From NCBI GenBank assembly GCA_948971535.1, contig CARFEX010000017.1, forward strand, positions 1 through 12,179: 12,179 bases of DNA. The letters run 5' to 3'. The translations under genes were made by a program, and so were the position numbers. The notes under the pieces are model-generated. The model did not search any database. It was not told where the DNA came from and worked only from the letters and a program-made list of their open reading frames with translations. The first letter of the stretch is position 1. Every line of letters starts with the position of its first letter. This stretch comes from an uncultured Eubacteriales bacterium. Lineage in GTDB: Bacteria > Bacillota > Clostridia > Christensenellales > UBA1242. This document shows positions 12,056 through 12,179 of this stretch, one piece after another.

Positions 12056-12179
12056 CTAACATACATCACTTCTGCCAACAAGATAATCAATGCTAACATC
12101 AAAATACTTAGCTATTTTAATAAGCGAATCCATATTCGGAACACTACCTTTTTTCCATTTAGTTATGCTAGAATTATTT
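12056..12179 (-). CDS. XRE-family HTH regulator, 3' part only
   Basis: The last 41 codons of a gene that starts beyond the right edge. The peptide has the C-terminal half of a Cro/C1-type helix-turn-helix: SSITKWKKGSVPNMDSL (recognition helix and turn) followed by IKIAKYFDVSIDYLVGRSD, the standard ending of the domain. It stops three residues later (V-C), so this is either a small single-domain repressor or the end of one. It converges on the Ig-like protein gene. Its target is unknown; nothing in the window shows an obvious cognate operator. Confidence 0.88.
   Translation of the reverse strand, partial: NNSSITKWKKGSVPNMDSLIKIAKYFDVSIDYLVGRSDVC

Noticed and set aside
1..12179. CRISPR arrays, insertion sequences and rRNA
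   Set aside because: No regularly spaced long repeats, transposase frames with terminal repeats or conserved rRNA stretches were seen.

Overview
The window is AT-rich DNA of a Firmicutes/Clostridia-type bacterium, probably an uncultured clostridial lineage. The case rests on strong AGGAGG-type ribosome binding sites, many near-consensus TTGACA-17-TATAAT promoters, stem-loop/U-run terminators, a Bacillus-like elongator tRNA-Met and a recognisable Spo0A. I see no transposase, integrase, CRISPR array or rRNA. Genus-level placement is not possible by eye.

Left part (1-3960). A small Cys-rich protein gene (131-409) has three copies of a TTTGCTTGA element around its promoter. It converges on a Nudix hydrolase gene (395-850, minus) and shares one terminator with it. 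Two adjacent small genes of unknown function (975-1445, 1516-1980), each with its own strong promoter, look like diverged tandem paralogues. Between 2053 and 2156 lies an array of DnaA boxes, five of them in the same orientation at an exact 21-bp period, followed by a gene for a secreted/membrane SH3-like protein (2224-2862) whose promoter is so close that the mRNA should be leaderless. A long coiled-coil protein (2925-3905) with a 70-residue internal duplication follows. Its ribosome binding site is one arm of a perfect inverted repeat whose other arm lies upstream of the expected transcription start.

Middle part (4043-8317), all on the minus strand. It holds a three-helix membrane protein, a PflX-like radical SAM protein (also probably leaderless), an Smr-domain protein with a long structured leader, a Spo0A homologue whose phospho-acceptor Asp is Glu, and a large lipoprotein.

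Right part (8417-12179). Four minus-strand genes, probably one operon from the promoter at 10892-10920, encode two helical-repeat proteins with mTERF-like spacing (overlapping by ATGA), a GatB/YqeY-domain protein and a metallophosphoesterase (overlapping by TAATG). Then come tRNA-Met on the plus strand with promoter and terminator, a leaderless gene for a membrane-anchored Ig-like (BIG2-type) protein, and the 3' end of an XRE-family regulator running off the window.

Most genes are single transcription units. The features most worth following are the phased DnaA-box array, the phosphorylation-site variant of Spo0A, the set of promoters abutting start codons, and the mTERF-like gene pair.
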